The notes: generated by a model not told the origin, from the sequence alone. A stretch of 64,000 bases of DNA from an uncultured Acidobacteriota bacterium (GCA_951812665.1 CATOST010000013.1:1-64000), one strand, 5' to 3'; counted from the stretch's first letter, positions 26,579 to 36,193 are shown. A program made the numbers and translations.

Positions 26579-27407
26579 AAGGCACCCCCTGGCGATCCCT
26601 TACCGTCTGCTGTTCCTGCTCTTGGGACTTCTGGTCCTGGCGGGGGCCGCCTGCGGCAGAAACCGGGTTCCGCCCCTTCTGCCCGGCGGCGCCGACCGGG
26701 GTGCCGGCGCCGGTTCCGGCACTGCGAAGACCGGAACCGGCGCGGCCGAGCCGGCCGTTGCTTCGGCGCCCAGCCTGGAGATTCGCGTCGAGCCGTCCCT
26801 GATCCACAGGGGGGGCTCGGCCCTGTTGTCCTGGGAGTCTCGCGACGCGGACGAAGTGCGGATCGATCAGGGCATCGGAGTCGTCGATCCCTCCGGAAGA
26901 ATCAAGCTCTTTCCCGAGGCAACGACCTCCTACCGGCTGAGCGCCGCAGGGCCGGGGGGTACGGTGGAACGATTGGTGACGATCGAGGTTTCGGCGGATC
27001 GGACCGGAGCCATCGACCAGGAGGATCTGCTGATTCCGATCCGCGACGAGGAAATCCCGCTCAGGGTCGAGCCCGTCTTCTTCAGTTTCGACAGCAACGC
27101 GCTCGACGCTCAGAACATGGCCACCCTGGAGGCCAACGCCCGTTGGTTTTCCCAGCCCGAAAACGCTCAGGCCCGGTTCGTCCTGGAAGGACACTGCGAC
27201 GAGCGCGGCACCGACGAATACAACCTGGCTCTCGCCGACAAGAGGGCACAGGTGGTGCGCCAGTTTCTGGTGGATGCCGGTATCGACCCCGACCGCATGA
27301 CCACCATTGCCTTGGGGGAGGAGCGGCCCTTCGACAGCGGCCAAACGGAAGCGGCCTGGTCACTGAACCGGCGAGTCCATTTCGTCCTGATCCAAGAGCA
27401 GGAGTAG
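26562..27407 (+). CDS. pal: Peptidoglycan-associated OmpA-family lipoprotein (Pal-like)
   Basis: 281 residues. A lipoprotein signal with lipobox LAGAAC ends the leader. Then comes a Gly/Ala-rich linker, a middle beta-rich segment (LEIRVEPSLIHRGGSALLSW), and a C-terminal OmpA domain: FFSFDSNALDAQN, LEGHCDERGTDEYNLALADKR, LNRRVHF. It should anchor the outer membrane to peptidoglycan. The usual tol-pal neighbours are not here; instead it overlaps the end of an M16 gene. It is longer than E. coli Pal (~170) owing to the middle domain. Confidence 0.88.
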   Translation: MPLLAERHPLAIPYRLLFLLLGLLVLAGAACGRNRVPPLLPGGADRGAGAGSGTAKTGTGAAEPAVASAPSLEIRVEPSLIHRGGSALLSWESRDADEVRIDQGIGVVDPSGRIKLFPEATTSYRLSAAGPGGTVERLVTIEVSADRTGAIDQEDLLIPIRDEEIPLRVEPVFFSFDSNALDAQNMATLEANARWFSQPENAQARFVLEGHCDERGTDEYNLALADKRAQVVRQFLVDAGIDPDRMTTIALGEERPFDSGQTEAAWSLNRRVHFVLIQEQE

Positions 27408-27414
27408 ACCGACC

Positions 27415-27915
27415 ATGTTCCAGACCGACACTTCCGCCCCCAACAAAGAGCATTGGAAGATCCTGGTTCCCGTCGGGTTGGCAGCCATCCTGCTCGCGGG
27501 CGTGGTCATCTTCATGCATGAACCCAAGCCCCGGCAGCGGGAGGAGTTGACCGGCGTGCTCCGGGAAGGGCACTCGGACTACGGCTGGTATCGGGAGCAC
27601 GTCAGCCTGACCCGTCCTCGCCTTCAGATGGCCAAGAACCTGGCCGGCAACCGCATGGCCATTTTTTCGGCCACCATCGAGAATCAGGGAGAGAGGGTGC
27701 TGGACGTGGTCGAGATGAAGATGACCTTCTTCAACTACGACACGCCGGTCTGGGAAACCACCCGGACACCGATTCGGCCGGGCGCCTACACGGCCCCGAT
27801 AGAGCCCATGAAAAAGCGGAGCTTCACATTCTACATCCAGGATCTACCCCGGGACTGGATGGCCAGCCGCGCCGAGATGGACATTAACGGGTTTCGGTTC
27901 ACCGCGTCGCAGTGA
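27415..27915 (+). CDS. Membrane-anchored protein of unknown function
   Basis: 166 residues with one N-terminal membrane helix (ILVPVGLAAILLAGVVIFM) and an outside domain rich in beta strands (MAIFSATIENQGERVLDVVEM, RSFTFYIQDLPRDW). The pattern resembles proteins that hold an extra-cytoplasmic FxxLxN-like or immunoglobulin-like domain (DUF2393-like), but I cannot assign it firmly. It follows pal by seven bases and is likely co-transcribed. Its 3' end overlaps that of the convergent radical SAM gene by 17 bases. Confidence 0.65.
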   Translation: MFQTDTSAPNKEHWKILVPVGLAAILLAGVVIFMHEPKPRQREELTGVLREGHSDYGWYREHVSLTRPRLQMAKNLAGNRMAIFSATIENQGERVLDVVEMKMTFFNYDTPVWETTRTPIRPGAYTAPIEPMKKRSFTFYIQDLPRDWMASRAEMDINGFRFTASQ

Positions 27916-29020
27916 CGGGCAAGCTGCCGGCCAGACGCCGGCCCAAGTGCTTCTCGTCCGGCGGAGCCTGGGAAAACACCTTGCTCCAGACTCCCGGACG
28001 CTCCATGCACAAATAGACGGGAGTCCTGGGGCTGCGAGCCCTGACCCACTCCACGGCCGAACGGTACATCTGCACCCGAATCGGCCAGAAGTAGCGAAGC
28101 TTGCCGTCCGGAACCGGCACCAGCTCTCCCAGCGGGAGTCCGCTACGGGGAAATCGGGACCTCATGAATGCTCTCAACTCGGCGCTCAGGCGGAGGCTGC
28201 CCAGGGAAATCCAGGAAACGGACTCGGGCGGTAAACGGCGGAAAATCTCGTCCACCAGATCCTTGTAGTCCCGCTCCCATCCCGAGTAATGGATCATGGG
28301 GTCCAGGTGAAACCCGACCCGGTACCCGTCGAGTACACAACGTTCCGCTGCCTGCAGCCGCCGTTCGATGCTCGCCGTGCGATGTTCCTCGCTCGCCTGG
28401 ACCATCCTGGGGTTGATGGACCACGACACCACGGTGCGTCCACCATGGTCCAACCCCATCAGGTTGTCGACGCAATCCGACTTGGTCTTGAACTCCAGGA
28501 TCGCGTTGTCGTAGCGGGAAAAGAATCTCACCAACGGCACGGAATAGCGGGTCAGCGGATCCAGGGCCAAGCTGTCGGCCAACTCTCCGGTCCCCACTCG
28601 GAAGGGGGTCCGGGGATGGGATCTGAACCGGGTCTCCAGCTCCTGGATCAGGTCCCGATAGTTGGCGTAGACGACCAGGTGGGGGAAGTTGAGGTGGGTC
28701 TGGAGATAGCAGTAGCTGCACTCCATGTGGCAGTTGCTGGCGTAATTGACGACGAAGTAGTTGCAGCAGACGTTTCGCTCTCCCCGTGACCGGCTGGCCG
28801 GACAATCCTTGAAAAAGCGGCCCTGGTGCCGAGCCAACACCAGAGATCTCTTGCCCGCTGCCAGCGAAGGACTCCAGCGGCGGGATTCGGACAGCAGGGT
28901 ACGGGAGTCCTCGAGCCGTTCGACCGGCGTGGAGGGAAGCCGGCGCAACACGTTTCGGGTGATCCACGAATCCGCCACGCAGCTTTCCACGTAGATCTTG
29001 TCCGGTTTGTACGCAACCAT
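27899..29020 (-). CDS. Radical SAM protein of the spore photoproduct lyase family
   Basis: 373 residues. The [4Fe-4S] cluster motif is C97-H-M-E-C101-S-Y-C104 and is followed by YLQTHLNFPHLVVYAN, as in SplB. B. subtilis SPL needs an additional cysteine (Cys141) as H-atom donor; the matching region here reads GTGELADS (143-150) with no cysteine, so repair of spore photoproduct is unlikely. No spore genes are seen. The SMINP-type region SWSINPRMVQASEEHRT is kept. It lies downstream of a ParB-like gene on the same strand. Confidence 0.8.
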   Translation of the reverse strand: MVAYKPDKIYVESCVADSWITRNVLRRLPSTPVERLEDSRTLLSESRRWSPSLAAGKRSLVLARHQGRFFKDCPASRSRGERNVCCNYFVVNYASNCHMECSYCYLQTHLNFPHLVVYANYRDLIQELETRFRSHPRTPFRVGTGELADSLALDPLTRYSVPLVRFFSRYDNAILEFKTKSDCVDNLMGLDHGGRTVVSWSINPRMVQASEEHRTASIERRLQAAERCVLDGYRVGFHLDPMIHYSGWERDYKDLVDEIFRRLPPESVSWISLGSLRLSAELRAFMRSRFPRSGLPLGELVPVPDGKLRYFWPIRVQMYRSAVEWVRARSPRTPVYLCMERPGVWSKVFSQAPPDEKHLGRRLAGSLPVTATR

Positions 29021-29105
29021 GGCGTCGGCCTCCGCTCACCCCTTCCGCCGGCGGCGGGGGACGGACTACAGCTTACCAGTCCCTCGCCAGGATCGTCAGG
29101 GACCG

Positions 29106-30095
29106 TCACAAGAGCTCGAAGATCCGTCCCAGCTCCGGGCGGCCGGCCATCTCCTCGAGCCTGCCCACCAGGTGGCGAAACTCGGCGGGGTTGCGGCAGG
29201 AGAAGGCGACCGAGAGCAGATCCCCCTCGAAATAGGGAGGAACCTGCAAGCGGATCTGGGGCGGAACCTTGAGATCCCCCTTCAACCTGCGGTACCGATC
29301 CTGATGGCGGGACAGGTGGGGCCGGCGCAATCGATGGAGGCACTCCAGGATCCGGCGAAGACGCTGGGGGCGAACCGTCCGGACATCCTCATCCGCTTCC
29401 CTGGCGCCTGACGCCTCCCAGACCCGATCCAGCGCCCCGGACCCGCGTGGCCGCTCGGCGGACCTGAGGTCGTCCAACAGCTCGAACAGTTCCTTCTGCC
29501 GGCTCCGGCCGGGCTCGTACCGTTCCAGGAGATCCAGAAACAGTTGACGCTCCGCAGCCGTCCAAGCCGCGAGCCTGAGCGCCGTCGCCGGGTCCAGGGA
29601 GCGATGAACGGCACGCTGCATGGCCTCGTCGAGGCGCCCGAGGCGGAGCAAGAAGCGGAGACGGTAGCGGCTGGCCGGCGTGTTCAGGAGCGGCAGATAG
29701 CGGTCGATGAGTGCCTCTTCCCGGACCTCGAATTGCTCCCGAAGCTTGACCAGAGCCCGGGCCCGCTCCAGATCGTGAAGCGGACCGGCCACTTTCTCCG
29801 CCAGCGCCCACTGGAAGAGCTGCCAGTCCGATGCCCGGCTCCAGACCAACGCCGGCGCCTTACGCAACCCGGCCTCCCGAGCTGCCCGGTAGCGGCGGAA
29901 TCCCATGGCGATTCTATAATTGCCCGCCGCCGCCGGCTGCAGCTGCAAGGGAGTCACCACCCCCACGCTCCGGACGGAGACCGCCAATCGGTTCATCGGG
30001 AACCAGTTGGGAGTGATGGCCAGGGTCGCATCCGAGCCATCGATACGGGCCAGATCCACGATTTCCAGGGTCGGAGGCGGTTCCGGGAAACTCAT
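29106..30095 (-). CDS. ParB/Srx-fold domain protein
   Basis: 329 residues from ATG 30095 (AAGGAAGA about nine bases upstream; the frame extends to a TTG at 30167). The N-terminal ~70 residues resemble the ParB nuclease-like domain: LAVSVRSVGVVTPLQLQP followed by YRIAMGFRRYRAAREAGL, equal to the ParB pattern 'S-I-x-x-x-G-x-x-x-P-L' and 'G-x-R-R-x-x-A'. The rest is helical, without the usual HTH or dimer domain that I can recognise. No parA is nearby, so it is not a chromosome partition ParB. It may bind DNA or a nucleotide and act with the radical SAM protein 85 bases downstream. Confidence 0.65.
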   Translation of the reverse strand: MSFPEPPPTLEIVDLARIDGSDATLAITPNWFPMNRLAVSVRSVGVVTPLQLQPAAAGNYRIAMGFRRYRAAREAGLRKAPALVWSRASDWQLFQWALAEKVAGPLHDLERARALVKLREQFEVREEALIDRYLPLLNTPASRYRLRFLLRLGRLDEAMQRAVHRSLDPATALRLAAWTAAERQLFLDLLERYEPGRSRQKELFELLDDLRSAERPRGSGALDRVWEASGAREADEDVRTVRPQRLRRILECLHRLRRPHLSRHQDRYRRLKGDLKVPPQIRLQVPPYFEGDLLSVAFSCRNPAEFRHLVGRLEEMAGRPELGRIFELL

Positions 30096-30213
30096 GGCAG
30101 GCGTCTTCCTTGGGAGTGACCGAACGGCCTGCGTTCCTTGACTTGGAGGGACACTTCGACGACTCAAGGGGAGATTGCACCTGGAACGCGGCTTGTGTTA
30201 CTGTCCCCCCCAC

Positions 30214-30241
30214 TTGCTTCGAACCTAAACCTTATTACACT
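30214..30241 (+). promoter_or_regulatory. Candidate sigma-70-type promoter for the secreted TPR gene
   Basis: TTGCTT at 30214-30219, 16-base spacer, TACACT at 30236-30241. Transcription would begin near 30248, downstream of the ATG at 30244, which supports the start at 30265. Confidence 0.4.
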
Positions 30242-30264
30242 GCATGAGGAGGGTACAGCAATTG

Positions 30265-31263
30265 ATGACATTCAACGCACGACGAAAGGGTTTGCGGATC
30301 GGATTTGCCTTTGCCATGACGGCCTTGGTACTGAACCCCCTGGTGGGACAACAGAAGGTCCCCTACAGCATCCAGGATTATCAGATCTACAAGGCAGCCA
30401 TCGACGAACCGGATCTGGGTAAACGGGAAAACGCCATCGTCGGCTTCATGAAGGCCAAGCCCTCTTCGAAGCTGAGCGAGTATGCCCTGGGCAACTACGT
30501 GAAGTTGCTGCAGGAGTACCAGACCAAGGGCAACCATCGGAAGGTGGTATCGGCCGGGGAGAAGCTTCTGGCCCTGAAACCGAACGAGCCCAATGCGCTG
30601 AGGATGGTGACCTACGCCGCATTCCAGAGCCGGCAGCTTCAGAAGGCGGCCCAGTACGGCGAAAAATTCTACGCCAAGATGCCGTCGGCCGGACTCGCCT
30701 ACATTCTGGCCCTTTCCTACGGGACCAAGAATCAGGCCAAGTACATCTCCTACGGCGAGAAGGCGGTAGCCGGGCTCAAGCCCGCCGAGACCTTCCAGAT
30801 CGTGGCGGAGCTGACCAATATCTACGTGGGCAAGAAGCAGTGGAAGAGGGCGTCCGAGTATGGCCGCAAGACCATCAGGGCCTTCTCCGCGATCAAGAAA
30901 CCGCAGGGCACCTCCCAGGCGGCATGGGACAAATACGTCAAGATGCAGACGGCCGTTGCCCACGGCGCCGTGGCTCGTAACGCCGCCGAGTCCAGGAACT
31001 GGGGAGGCGCCATCTCCAGCTACAGCCGGGCCCTGCGCGCCACCTCCTCGCCGGGGCTCAAGGGAGAAGCCTACTTCTATATCGGGATGGGGCGATGGCA
31101 GCAGAATCGGATCGATGACGCCATGAAGGCTTTCGCCCGCGGCTCCGTCCAACGAAGGGCGCCTCATTCCAAGCATTGCCGCAAGCACCTGGAACAGCTC
31201 TACAAGTCCACCCACAACGACTCCCTCGCCGGAATCGAAGAGTTCGTCGAGCGGGTCAACTGA
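30265..31263 (+). CDS. Secreted TPR-repeat protein
   Basis: 332 residues. A signal peptide (GFAFAMTALVLNPLVGQQ) is followed by TPR-like helical repeats, for example the pieces SEYALGNYVKLLQEYQTKG, EKLLALKPNEPNALRMVTYA, GEAYFYIGMGRWQQNRIDDA. It probably acts in the periplasm as a scaffold. The start ATG 30265 (TTG 30262 just before) has AGGAGG at a suitable distance; the ATG at 30244 has none. Divergent from the ParB-like gene, and ended by a strong terminator. It is lysine-rich compared with neighbours. Confidence 0.8.
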   Translation: MTFNARRKGLRIGFAFAMTALVLNPLVGQQKVPYSIQDYQIYKAAIDEPDLGKRENAIVGFMKAKPSSKLSEYALGNYVKLLQEYQTKGNHRKVVSAGEKLLALKPNEPNALRMVTYAAFQSRQLQKAAQYGEKFYAKMPSAGLAYILALSYGTKNQAKYISYGEKAVAGLKPAETFQIVAELTNIYVGKKQWKRASEYGRKTIRAFSAIKKPQGTSQAAWDKYVKMQTAVAHGAVARNAAESRNWGGAISSYSRALRATSSPGLKGEAYFYIGMGRWQQNRIDDAMKAFARGSVQRRAPHSKHCRKHLEQLYKSTHNDSLAGIEEFVERVN

Positions 31264-31295
31264 GTCTTCCAGTCTGCCGCCAGCAGATTCACCTC

Positions 31296-31333
31296 AAGGG
31301 CCGGGAGGGTAAGCCCCTTTCCCGGCCCTTTTT
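31296..31333 (+). terminator. Strong Rho-independent terminator after the TPR gene
   Basis: A perfect 11-bp stem: AAGGGCCGGGA (31296-31306) pairs with TCCCGGCCCTT (31320-31330), 13-base loop, then a T-run. Lies 33 bases after the TPR stop and 64 bases before pcrA. Confidence 0.9.
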
Positions 31334-31396
31334 ACACATCCCCATCCTCGCGTTGCCGCCTGCTCCCGCCCGCGACGCCGTATTCATCCCGGTTCC

Positions 31397-33568
31397 ATGG
31401 ACGAATATCTCCAAAGCCTGAACGGCCGGCAGAAGCTGGCGGTCACGACCACCGAGGGTCCCATGCTCGTGGTGGCCGGCGCCGGAAGCGGAAAGACACG
31501 GGTCATCACCTGCAAGATCGCTCACCTGGTCCACCAGGGGAGATGCCGTCCCGGAGAGATCCTGGGGGTCACCTTCACCAACAAGGCGGCCGAGGAAATG
31601 CGGCTTCGGGTGGAGGGTCTGCTGCAGGGACTGGACTCGGTCCCGAGCCTGTCCACCTTTCATTCCTTCTGCGTCCGGGTTCTGCGCCGGCATGCCGAAC
31701 GCTTGGGCTACGGCCGGGACTTCGCCATCTGCGACACGGATGATCAGAACGCCATTCTCAAGAAGATCTGCAAGGATGCGGGCGTCAGTTCGCCCGTGCG
31801 CAGGATCCGAAGCCTCATCAGCAAAAGGAAAAACCAGAGCCGGAGACGAGTCTACGATTTCCACTACGACTCCGACCCCTACGACCAGGAAGGTGTGGAG
31901 CCGGTGATGGCCCGCTATCAGGCGCAGCTGGAGAAGTCCAACGCCATGGACTTCGACGACCTGCTTCTGCTCACGGACAAGCTGTTTCGGGAACAGCCCG
32001 AAATCCGGGAGGCCTGGTCGGAACGATACCGCTATCTCCTCATCGACGAATACCAGGACACCAACGCCAGTCAGTACGCCCTGGTCCGGCATCTGGCGTC
32101 GACCCACGGGAACGTGACCGCCGTGGGTGACGAGGATCAGTCCATTTACGCCTTTCGAGGAGCGGACGTCGGCAACATTCTCAGCTTTGAAGAGGATTTC
32201 CCCGGCGCCGTCGTGGTCAAGCTGGAGCAGAACTACCGTTCCCGCCAGAGCATTCTGGACGCCGCCATGGCGGTCGTCTCTCACAACTCGGAGAGAAAGC
32301 CCAAACGGCTCTGGACCCGGAATCCCCGCGGGGAGCCGGTCGAGGTCCATTCGGCGGAGAGTTCATACGCGGAATCCCGGTTCGTGTGCCGGCGGATCGA
32401 ACGCTACCTGCAACAGGGCGAGACGGGTGTCGCCGTCTTGTATCGCATCAATTTTCTGTCCCGTCAGTTCGAGGACACTCTGAACCACTTCGGGCTCCCT
32501 TTCCGTCTGGTAGGAGGTGTGAGTTTCTACAAGCGGAAGGAGGTACGGGACGCCCTCGCCTACCTGAGGGTCGCCCGCAATCCCAGGGACAACCTGGCGT
32601 TGGAGCGAATTGTCAATACTCCGCCCAGAGGCATCGGACCAAAGAGCCTGGCCCGGCTCCGCCTGGGGGCGGCGCGAAACGGCGACTCGCTCTGGGACGC
32701 CGTTCGCCGGGACGCCGATCAGGACGATACTCCCCGCAGGTTGCGAAACGTCCTGGAACGGTTCGTCGCCCTGGTCGGTCAGTGGCGGCAAGGGATCGAC
32801 CTGGAGCAGTCCCTTCAGGTCGTCCTGGAACAGATCCTCCATTCCAGCGGCTATGCCCGGGCGCTGGAAAGAGAAGAATCGGAGGAGGCCAACAACAGAT
32901 TGTTGAACCTGCAGGAGCTCCTGAGCGTGGCTCGCGACCATTCGGACTCCGGCCGGAGCCTCCAGGAATTCCTGGACGAAACCGCGCTCCGATCGGAGGC
33001 GGACGACTACGACGAGGCGGCCCCGGTCACGCTGATGACGCTCCACAACGCCAAGGGACTCGAGTTTCCCATCGTCTTCCTGGTGGGAATGGAGGAAAAG
33101 CTGTTGCCCCACACCCGGTCGCTGGCGGAGGGCAACCTGGAAGAAGAACGGCGACTCTGCTATGTGGGAATGACCCGGGCCCGGAAGCGCCTGATCCTCA
33201 CCCTGGCCCGCACCCGGAGGATGTGGGGGGGAGATGTGGAGGAGCGCCGCCAGGCGAGCAGCTTCCTGGCCGAGATCCCCCGGCGCCTGGTGCGATACTC
33301 CGGACCGGAGTGGTCTCAGGTCCAGCTCTGGGGGACCGGTCACTCCCCAGGACGTTCCGGGACCCCGGGCTCCGGATCCGGACGGACGGCGGGCGTCTCC
33401 AGAAGCCCGAGCTTCGCCCCGGGGGTCAGAGTGGAGCATCCCGAATACGGGCACGGCATCGTCTTGCAGGTCCAGAAGGTCCGGGACGATCTCAAGTTGA
33501 CCGTCTCATTCTCCGGGCGGGGGAAAAAAATGTTCTACCAGAGATATGCGAGGGTCAAGCTCCTCTGA
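31397..33568 (+). CDS. pcrA: UvrD/PcrA/Rep-type ATP-dependent DNA helicase
   Basis: 723 residues. Superfamily 1A helicase: Q-motif SLNGRQKLAV, Walker A VAGAGSGKT, TFTNKAAEEM, Walker B YLLIDEYQDTN, GDEDQSIYAFRGA, VKLEQNYRS, VTLMTLHNAKGLEFP and YVGMTRARKRL. It unwinds DNA 3'-5' in repair and replication. The C-terminal ~60 residues (GVRVEHPEYGHGIVLQVQ) form the Tudor-like domain known from PcrA, which binds RNA polymerase. Length is normal. Confidence 0.95.
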   Translation: MDEYLQSLNGRQKLAVTTTEGPMLVVAGAGSGKTRVITCKIAHLVHQGRCRPGEILGVTFTNKAAEEMRLRVEGLLQGLDSVPSLSTFHSFCVRVLRRHAERLGYGRDFAICDTDDQNAILKKICKDAGVSSPVRRIRSLISKRKNQSRRRVYDFHYDSDPYDQEGVEPVMARYQAQLEKSNAMDFDDLLLLTDKLFREQPEIREAWSERYRYLLIDEYQDTNASQYALVRHLASTHGNVTAVGDEDQSIYAFRGADVGNILSFEEDFPGAVVVKLEQNYRSRQSILDAAMAVVSHNSERKPKRLWTRNPRGEPVEVHSAESSYAESRFVCRRIERYLQQGETGVAVLYRINFLSRQFEDTLNHFGLPFRLVGGVSFYKRKEVRDALAYLRVARNPRDNLALERIVNTPPRGIGPKSLARLRLGAARNGDSLWDAVRRDADQDDTPRRLRNVLERFVALVGQWRQGIDLEQSLQVVLEQILHSSGYARALEREESEEANNRLLNLQELLSVARDHSDSGRSLQEFLDETALRSEADDYDEAAPVTLMTLHNAKGLEFPIVFLVGMEEKLLPHTRSLAEGNLEEERRLCYVGMTRARKRLILTLARTRRMWGGDVEERRQASSFLAEIPRRLVRYSGPEWSQVQLWGTGHSPGRSGTPGSGSGRTAGVSRSPSFAPGVRVEHPEYGHGIVLQVQKVRDDLKLTVSFSGRGKKMFYQRYARVKLL

Positions 33569-33706
33569 CCGGGCCGGATCGCGAGTTCGGCGCCGGGGTC
33601 GCAGAATCGCCGGTAGAATGTGAACCCTGGCCGGAAACCCGGCGTATTACTTTACGAAAGCACAGACAGACGATCACGATTCGTATTTGAGCGGAGGACA
33701 GAAAGC

Positions 33707-35338
33707 ATGACCTTGAGGAACACCCTTTTCCGACACCGGTCCGGTGTCGGCTTTCTCGCCGTCCTGGCCGCCTTGGCCTTGGGCATTGCCATTGGAACCG
33801 TGCTCGTTCTGGACGGTGTCTCCAGCACGGAGAAAGAGTCGAACTCTCGACTGAATACTCCTGAGGGACGGGGAAAACCGCTTGCCACGGCCAACGGCGG
33901 CGCCTTGACGGAAGGTTTCACCCGGGTGGCCGAGTCGGTGGAGGCGGCGGTCGTCAACATCAATACCATCTCCATCGTCAACACGGAGCGGCGCCAGAGG
34001 GAGTTGCGGGAGTTCTTCGGAGACAACTTCTGGAACCGTATGCCCAGGGGACCGGCCCGGCGGACCAGTCTGGGCTCGGGGGTGATCGTCGACAGCCAGG
34101 GATACATCCTCTCCAACCATCATGTGATTGCTCCGGTCGAGGAGAACGTCGGCCGGCGGGTGGCCGACAAGATCTCCGTGACCCTCCATTCGGGGGAGAC
34201 CCACCCGGCTGAGGTCGTGGGCGTCGACCACGAGTCGGACCTGGCCGTGATCAAGATCGAGGCTCCCGACCCTCTGCCCTTCGTCCCGGTGGGCGATGCC
34301 ACCGACCTGCGGATCGGCGAGTGGGTGCTGGCCATCGGAAATCCCTTCGGCGTGGGCAAGACCATCACCGCGGGGATCGTCTCTGCGACGGCGCGAGTTA
34401 TCGGCGGTCCCATCATGGGAGCGGCGTTCGGGGACTTCATTCAGACCGACGCCGCCATCAATCCGGGCAACAGCGGAGGCCCGCTGGTGAACATGTCGGG
34501 TGAAGTGGTGGGAATCAACACCCTCATCGTCTCCGGTTCCCGAGGATCGCAGGGGGTCGGGTTCGCCATCCCTTCCACCGTCTTCGTCAACTCCTACAAC
34601 CAGCTCGTGAGCAAGGGAAAGATCGAACGGGGCTGGATGGGAATCTCCATGAACGACCGGCCCTTGAACCCGGAGATGGCCGAGTATTTCGGAGTGGCGG
34701 GAGAAGATCCGGACGGGATCAAGGACGGTGACGGCGTGCTGGTCACACAACTGGTGGACGAGAGAGGCGAGCCGAACGAGACCGGACCGGCATACGAGGC
34801 TGGAATCCGGGAAGAGGACATCATCGTGAGTCTGGGAGACCAGGAGGTGGAAACCAACTTCGACCTGCGTGTGACCGTGGCCAACACTCCTCCCGGGGAC
34901 AAGCTTCCGGTGGTGGTGGTTCGCCGGGGAGAAGTGAAGAACTTCACGGTGATGCTGGCGGAGCGCACCATGGAGGCCCAGGAACGGTCGGAGGCCGGAG
35001 GACTTTCCTTCGAAGAGGAGGAGGACCGGGAGAAGCAGCGCAAAGAGATCGGACTGCGGTGGCGCACCCTGAACCCCCGAGATTCCGACCAGCTGGGCCT
35101 GGACGAGGAGGGCGGGGTGTTCATCACCGAAATCTGGCCCGGCAGTCTGGGCGACGAGGCGGGATTGAGGCGTTTCGACATCATCACCCACGTGAACGGA
35201 AAACCGGTGCAGACCGACCGCGAGTTCAAGGAGACCATCGACAGCATCGAGTCCGACCAGGCCATCATCCTCCGTGTCGTCAGCATCAATCAGAACCGAA
35301 GGCCATCCGTGCGATACCTCTCGTTCCGGAAACCCTGA
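33707..35338 (+). CDS. degQ: HtrA/Deg-type periplasmic serine protease with two PDZ domains
   Basis: 543 residues. Starts with a membrane/signal segment (FLAVLAALALGIAIGTVLVL). Catalytic triad: His139 (SNHHVIA), Asp178 (ESDLAVIK), Ser256 (NPGNSGGPL). Two PDZ domains follow (about 300-400 and 445-535: VLVTQLVDERG, GVFITEIWPGSLGDEAGL). It degrades or refolds damaged envelope proteins. ATG 33707 has GGAGGA eight bases upstream, and the frame is open from 33620 without similarity. Confidence 0.93.
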   Translation: MTLRNTLFRHRSGVGFLAVLAALALGIAIGTVLVLDGVSSTEKESNSRLNTPEGRGKPLATANGGALTEGFTRVAESVEAAVVNINTISIVNTERRQRELREFFGDNFWNRMPRGPARRTSLGSGVIVDSQGYILSNHHVIAPVEENVGRRVADKISVTLHSGETHPAEVVGVDHESDLAVIKIEAPDPLPFVPVGDATDLRIGEWVLAIGNPFGVGKTITAGIVSATARVIGGPIMGAAFGDFIQTDAAINPGNSGGPLVNMSGEVVGINTLIVSGSRGSQGVGFAIPSTVFVNSYNQLVSKGKIERGWMGISMNDRPLNPEMAEYFGVAGEDPDGIKDGDGVLVTQLVDERGEPNETGPAYEAGIREEDIIVSLGDQEVETNFDLRVTVANTPPGDKLPVVVVRRGEVKNFTVMLAERTMEAQERSEAGGLSFEEEEDREKQRKEIGLRWRTLNPRDSDQLGLDEEGGVFITEIWPGSLGDEAGLRRFDIITHVNGKPVQTDREFKETIDSIESDQAIILRVVSINQNRRPSVRYLSFRKP

Positions 35339-35389
35339 GGACAATCTCCAACCCCGCAATGCCGGCGGCACCGGTGAGGGCTCGCTCTA

Positions 35390-36193
35390 TTGATCCCGAC
35401 TGACGTGGAGGCTCCTCAAAATTGGTTCTGGGTGCTGAGCCCGCCACTGGACGGCGCTTCCAACATGCGGATCGACCGGCGGCTGCAACTCTTCACGGAG
35501 CGAAGCCGCCGCCCCGTGACGCTGGTTCGTTGCTACGGTTGGACGGAACCGACCGTCTCCTTGGGGTGTCATCAAAGTCCTGACCTGGCTTTCGCCAAGG
35601 ACTATTGCCGGACCCACGGCATCCCGTGGGTCCATCGTCCCACCGGCGGTCGAGCCGTGTTCCACCACCATGAACTCACCTACATGGTGACGTCCAACGA
35701 CGGCCGGCATTTTGCGCTGCAGAGCGTCCGGAGGATCTACCGCGAAATTTCGTCGGCTTTGCAGGCCGGGTTGTCCCGTCTGGGAATCCGCCCCGTATCG
35801 GCGCCAGGAGACAGGCTCCGGGACCGGGCTCTGACACGAGCCCAAAAACCTTGTTTCGTAGCACCTTCACGGCACGAACTCGTCCAAGGCACGAGAAAGA
35901 TGGTGGGGAGCGCCCAGAAGAAGACGAAGCGCAGCTTCCTGCAGCATGGTTCGATTCCGTTGGTGATTCACTACGATCTCATGGCCGCCGCCCTGGGCGT
36001 CGACACCGAGTTTCTGAGATCGAGGACCGTCAGTGTTTCGGAAGCCGCCGGCCGGCCGGTCTCCTTCGGCGAGCTGTCCCAAGCGCTGATTCAGGGCTTT
36101 CAGCAGGTATTCGGCATCCGCTTCCGGAAGACGATTGAAGACTCCCGGGAGTGGTCTCTGGGCATTGCCTCCGGCCAAGCCGTTGTGCTATAA
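35390..36193 (+). CDS. lplA: Lipoate-protein ligase A family protein
   Basis: 267 residues. The BPL/LPL fold is shown by RCYGWTEPTVSLGCHQ, HRPTGGRAVFHHHELTY (the R-x-x-G-G-x-x-V-x-H motif), and the catalytic lysine region ELVQGTRKMVGSAQKK followed by LQHGSIPL. It attaches lipoate or a related acyl group to lysine of dehydrogenase E2 or GcvH proteins. LipM/OctT-type transferases share these motifs, so octanoyl transfer cannot be excluded. Start: TTG 35390 with GGTGAGGG upstream, or GTG 35405. Its stop is 34 bases before hrcA. Confidence 0.8.
   Translation: MIPTDVEAPQNWFWVLSPPLDGASNMRIDRRLQLFTERSRRPVTLVRCYGWTEPTVSLGCHQSPDLAFAKDYCRTHGIPWVHRPTGGRAVFHHHELTYMVTSNDGRHFALQSVRRIYREISSALQAGLSRLGIRPVSAPGDRLRDRALTRAQKPCFVAPSRHELVQGTRKMVGSAQKKTKRSFLQHGSIPLVIHYDLMAAALGVDTEFLRSRTVSVSEAAGRPVSFGELSQALIQGFQQVFGIRFRKTIEDSREWSLGIASGQAVVL

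Noticed and set aside
27899-29020. Genuine spore photoproduct lyase
   Set aside because: The H-donor cysteine region is altered and there are no sporulation genes in the window.
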